Of a stretch of 64,000 nucleotides of DNA, positions 62,333-64,000 are shown piece by piece. The translations under genes were made by a program, and so were the position numbers. The notes under the pieces are model-generated. The model was not told the origin of the DNA, did not search any database, and saw only the letters and a program-made list of their open reading frames with translations. Position 1 is the stretch's first letter. Each line of letters begins with the position of its first letter. Source of the stretch: Lysobacterales bacterium (GTDB lineage Bacteria > Pseudomonadota > Gammaproteobacteria > Xanthomonadales > Xanthomonadaceae). Location: contig JADKCY010000002.1 in the NCBI GenBank assembly GCA_016718605.1, forward strand, positions 868,001 through 932,000, written 5' to 3'.

Positions 62333-63708
62333 CAGGCGTTCGGTGGCAAGTTGTTGCTGCGAAGTAGCTGACGAATCATCACCACTACCGTCGCCACACC
62401 CACGACGAGGACCGCCCACAACAATAGCCGTTTCCACGGCAAGGGTTGCGCCACCGGCCGCAAGGCCGCATCACCCGAACGCACGGTTTCCGCGCCAAGC
62501 GCCAACATAGGCGGCAGCCAATCCTTGCCCTGCCGAGATCGCATTTCCGCCAAGGCCACATCCAGCGGATAGTTCTGTTCCTGCGATTCCGCGCTGCCCA
62601 ACGCCAACAAGACTTCGGTATCTGCCCCTGGCATCAGCAAGAATTGGTCGGGAAGGTAGTGCAGATTCAACCCCGGCGACTGGGCTAGTGGCGGCGCGGT
62701 CTCGATGCGCCATTCGCGATCACGCACTGCTTGCAGCAGGGCAATGCGCGTATTAGCGGTCTCCGCCAGCCGAAATACCGTCCCTTCGCCACGCCAGCGC
62801 CATTCGCCCGCAGTGTCGGCGCGACTGAATACGCGAACCGTCGCCAGATCAGCACTTCCCTGCAGATCAAGCAGCACCGCATCGACCGCGAACGGGCCTG
62901 CCGACAGAAACTCGAATCGTCCGGCTTGCTGCGCCTTGGCCTCCACTGACTGCGGCGATGCGCGATGTTGCTGTGAGGCCTGTTCGGGTGCGCAATGGCA
63001 GATTTCCACCTCAATTTTTGAAGGCTCTGGCAATGGGCCACCGTCGGCGCGCTGCAGACGCAAATAACGCGGCGCCGTAGGCGGCAAGCTCACGCGGTTC
63101 TGTTCCAGCGACAGACCTTCGCGCTGCAACCGCAGCAAGCCCGCATCCGTCACCCAGCGCCAGTTCAGCAGGTCGTCACTGCCCTGCACTCGCAGCCGCC
63201 AATCGAAACTCAATGCCGCAGGCAATTGCAATCGCAGCGCCTGTGCTTGCGCACGCTCACCGAGGTCCACCAGCCAGTCGCCACCGTCACCGGAGTTACC
63301 CTTGCTCGTGGCATCGTTCTGCAGATGGGTCTCCAGTCGACGCAATCGACCGTCCTGACCACGCTCGACATAGACCTGCACATCGGAGGTCATCGATGTC
63401 TCTGACGCGAAGGGCAAGACAAACCAGTCGACGGGATACCACCCCGGCCGCTCGGGTGAGGCCAAAGGCAAGTTCACTCGTGCCAAAGGCAGCGCGTTTC
63501 CCACCGGATCGAACAAAGCGACATCGGTGAGGTCATTCTGGTGCAAACGCAAGTAGGCCTGCTCATCCAGCACCAATCGGTAAAGTCCTTGTCCCGTGGT
63601 TGGAATGCTGACGCGACGTTGCCAGGCAAACTCCGATGCGATCACGCAGCCGCTGCAGAGCAGCCCCAGAAAAAACCATCCTGCGCGGGTGCGGGTGTCT
63701 CGTGTCAT
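62332..63708 (-). CDS. DUF3999 family exported membrane protein
   Basis: 458 residues. A signal peptide (WFFLGLLCSGCVIASEFA) is followed by a large beta-rich periplasmic region (about 30-400). A C-terminal membrane helix (LLLWAVLVVGVATVVVMI) ends in a short cytoplasmic tail. DUF3999 proteins have no known function but regularly neighbour DUF2339 membrane proteins, as here: its start overlaps the DUF2339 gene stop by four bases. A Cys in the leader (CSGC) might alternatively suggest a lipoprotein. Confidence 0.82.
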   Translation of the reverse strand: MTRDTRTRAGWFFLGLLCSGCVIASEFAWQRRVSIPTTGQGLYRLVLDEQAYLRLHQNDLTDVALFDPVGNALPLARVNLPLASPERPGWYPVDWFVLPFASETSMTSDVQVYVERGQDGRLRRLETHLQNDATSKGNSGDGGDWLVDLGERAQAQALRLQLPAALSFDWRLRVQGSDDLLNWRWVTDAGLLRLQREGLSLEQNRVSLPPTAPRYLRLQRADGGPLPEPSKIEVEICHCAPEQASQQHRASPQSVEAKAQQAGRFEFLSAGPFAVDAVLLDLQGSADLATVRVFSRADTAGEWRWRGEGTVFRLAETANTRIALLQAVRDREWRIETAPPLAQSPGLNLHYLPDQFLLMPGADTEVLLALGSAESQEQNYPLDVALAEMRSRQGKDWLPPMLALGAETVRSGDAALRPVAQPLPWKRLLLWAVLVVGVATVVVMIRQLLRSNNLPPNA

Positions 63709-64000
63709 GGCGTGACCTCTTTGCCTGAACGACGCGGCGGCGACGGTGCGACATAGCCAACACCGACCAGCAACAAGCCCACGATCAGGACTGCCACAAC
63801 CCCCGCCAGGTCACCCAAGTAGTGACGATCGATCAGAACCATTTTGAGCAAGACGATCCCCATCAGCATCGCCCCGCCCAACCACAGCGGATAGCGCTGC
63901 CGCTTCGACCCCATGATCCACGCCGAGACGCCCAGCAACGACCACACGACTGTCAGTGCACTCTGCGCTGCCGCTGTGTCCAGCAGTCCCGCCCCCCAGG
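63705..64000 (-). CDS. DUF2339 family polytopic membrane protein, 3' end only
   Basis: The frame is open to the window edge, so only about the last 98 residues are seen. They contain at least three hydrophobic helices (SALTVVWSLLGVSAWIMG, YPLWLGGAMLMGIVLLKMVL, GVVAVLIVGLLLVGVGYV), typical of DUF2339 proteins, which are large with many membrane helices. The stop overlaps the DUF3999 start (ATGA). Function unknown. Confidence 0.75.
   Translation of the reverse strand, partial: WGAGLLDTAAAQSALTVVWSLLGVSAWIMGSKRQRYPLWLGGAMLMGIVLLKMVLIDRHYLGDLAGVVAVLIVGLLLVGVGYVAPSPPRRSGKEVTP

Noticed and set aside
1..64000. tRNA genes, rRNA genes and CRISPR arrays
   Set aside because: None was recognised: no cloverleaf with a GGTTCGA-type arm and no regularly spaced repeats of CRISPR size were seen by eye; a covariance-model scan would be decisive.

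Overview
The window comes from a high-GC gammaproteobacterium, most likely a member of the Lysobacterales (Xanthomonadales), near Rhodanobacteraceae. This is inferred from gene content: a Clp-type CRP regulator divergent from speD, an ECF sigma factor followed by a Ser/Thr kinase with a TPR-like tail, a UbiK-comM-PII neighbourhood, a split class II ribonucleotide reductase, and several secreted proteins ending in Phe-x-x-Gly-Phe-Glu. No rRNA, tRNA or CRISPR array was recognised.

Bases 1 to about 22,388 look like the right-hand part of a genomic island inserted in comM. The 5' half of comM (minus strand) stops at its Val-Gly-Gly-Gly codons exactly where a transposon-like end starting TGTGA begins. 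A second end with the same geometry lies at 19,189 in the same orientation, so two Tn7-like elements seem to be stacked. The cargo is almost all conflict systems: an IetAS ATPase/subtilase pair (59-3831), a complete type II CBASS operon with patatin effector, DncV-like cyclase, Cap2 and Cap3 (4017-8415), an IS21 istA remnant, a ParD-like antitoxin with a toxin gene cut to 14 codons, an orphan SGNH hydrolase, a BrxR/CapW-like WYL regulator divergent from a complete Wadjet type I jetABCD operon (11,371-18,909), a frameshifted zeta-toxin module, and an operon of two poorly known proteins, one TnsE-like, next to the comM junction.

From 22.4 to 49.6 kb the content is mostly chromosomal: comM 5' half, ubiK, a PII protein, a SulP transporter with a lipoprotein, a secreted endonuclease I, dsbD and a TlpA-like thioredoxin, a TMEM43-like protein, an ABC ATPase with its membrane-fusion partner but no permease, an M17 aminopeptidase with a HAD phosphatase, an ECF sigma/kinase pair, a secreted beta-helix protein, a DegQ/HtrA protease, and nrdJ and nrdJb separated by a histone H1-like gene.

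From 49.6 to 57.2 kb is a second variable patch: two unknown small genes, a PaeR7I/XhoI-type restriction-modification pair, two nearly identical DUF2200 genes 3.5 kb apart, two secreted repeat proteins, and a chimeric DUF885 pseudogene joined to a copied piece of its neighbour. The rest (57.2-64 kb) holds an SRAP protein, a hypothetical protein, a receiver-only response regulator, a PilZ protein, clp, speD, and a DUF3999/DUF2339 membrane pair cut by the window edge.
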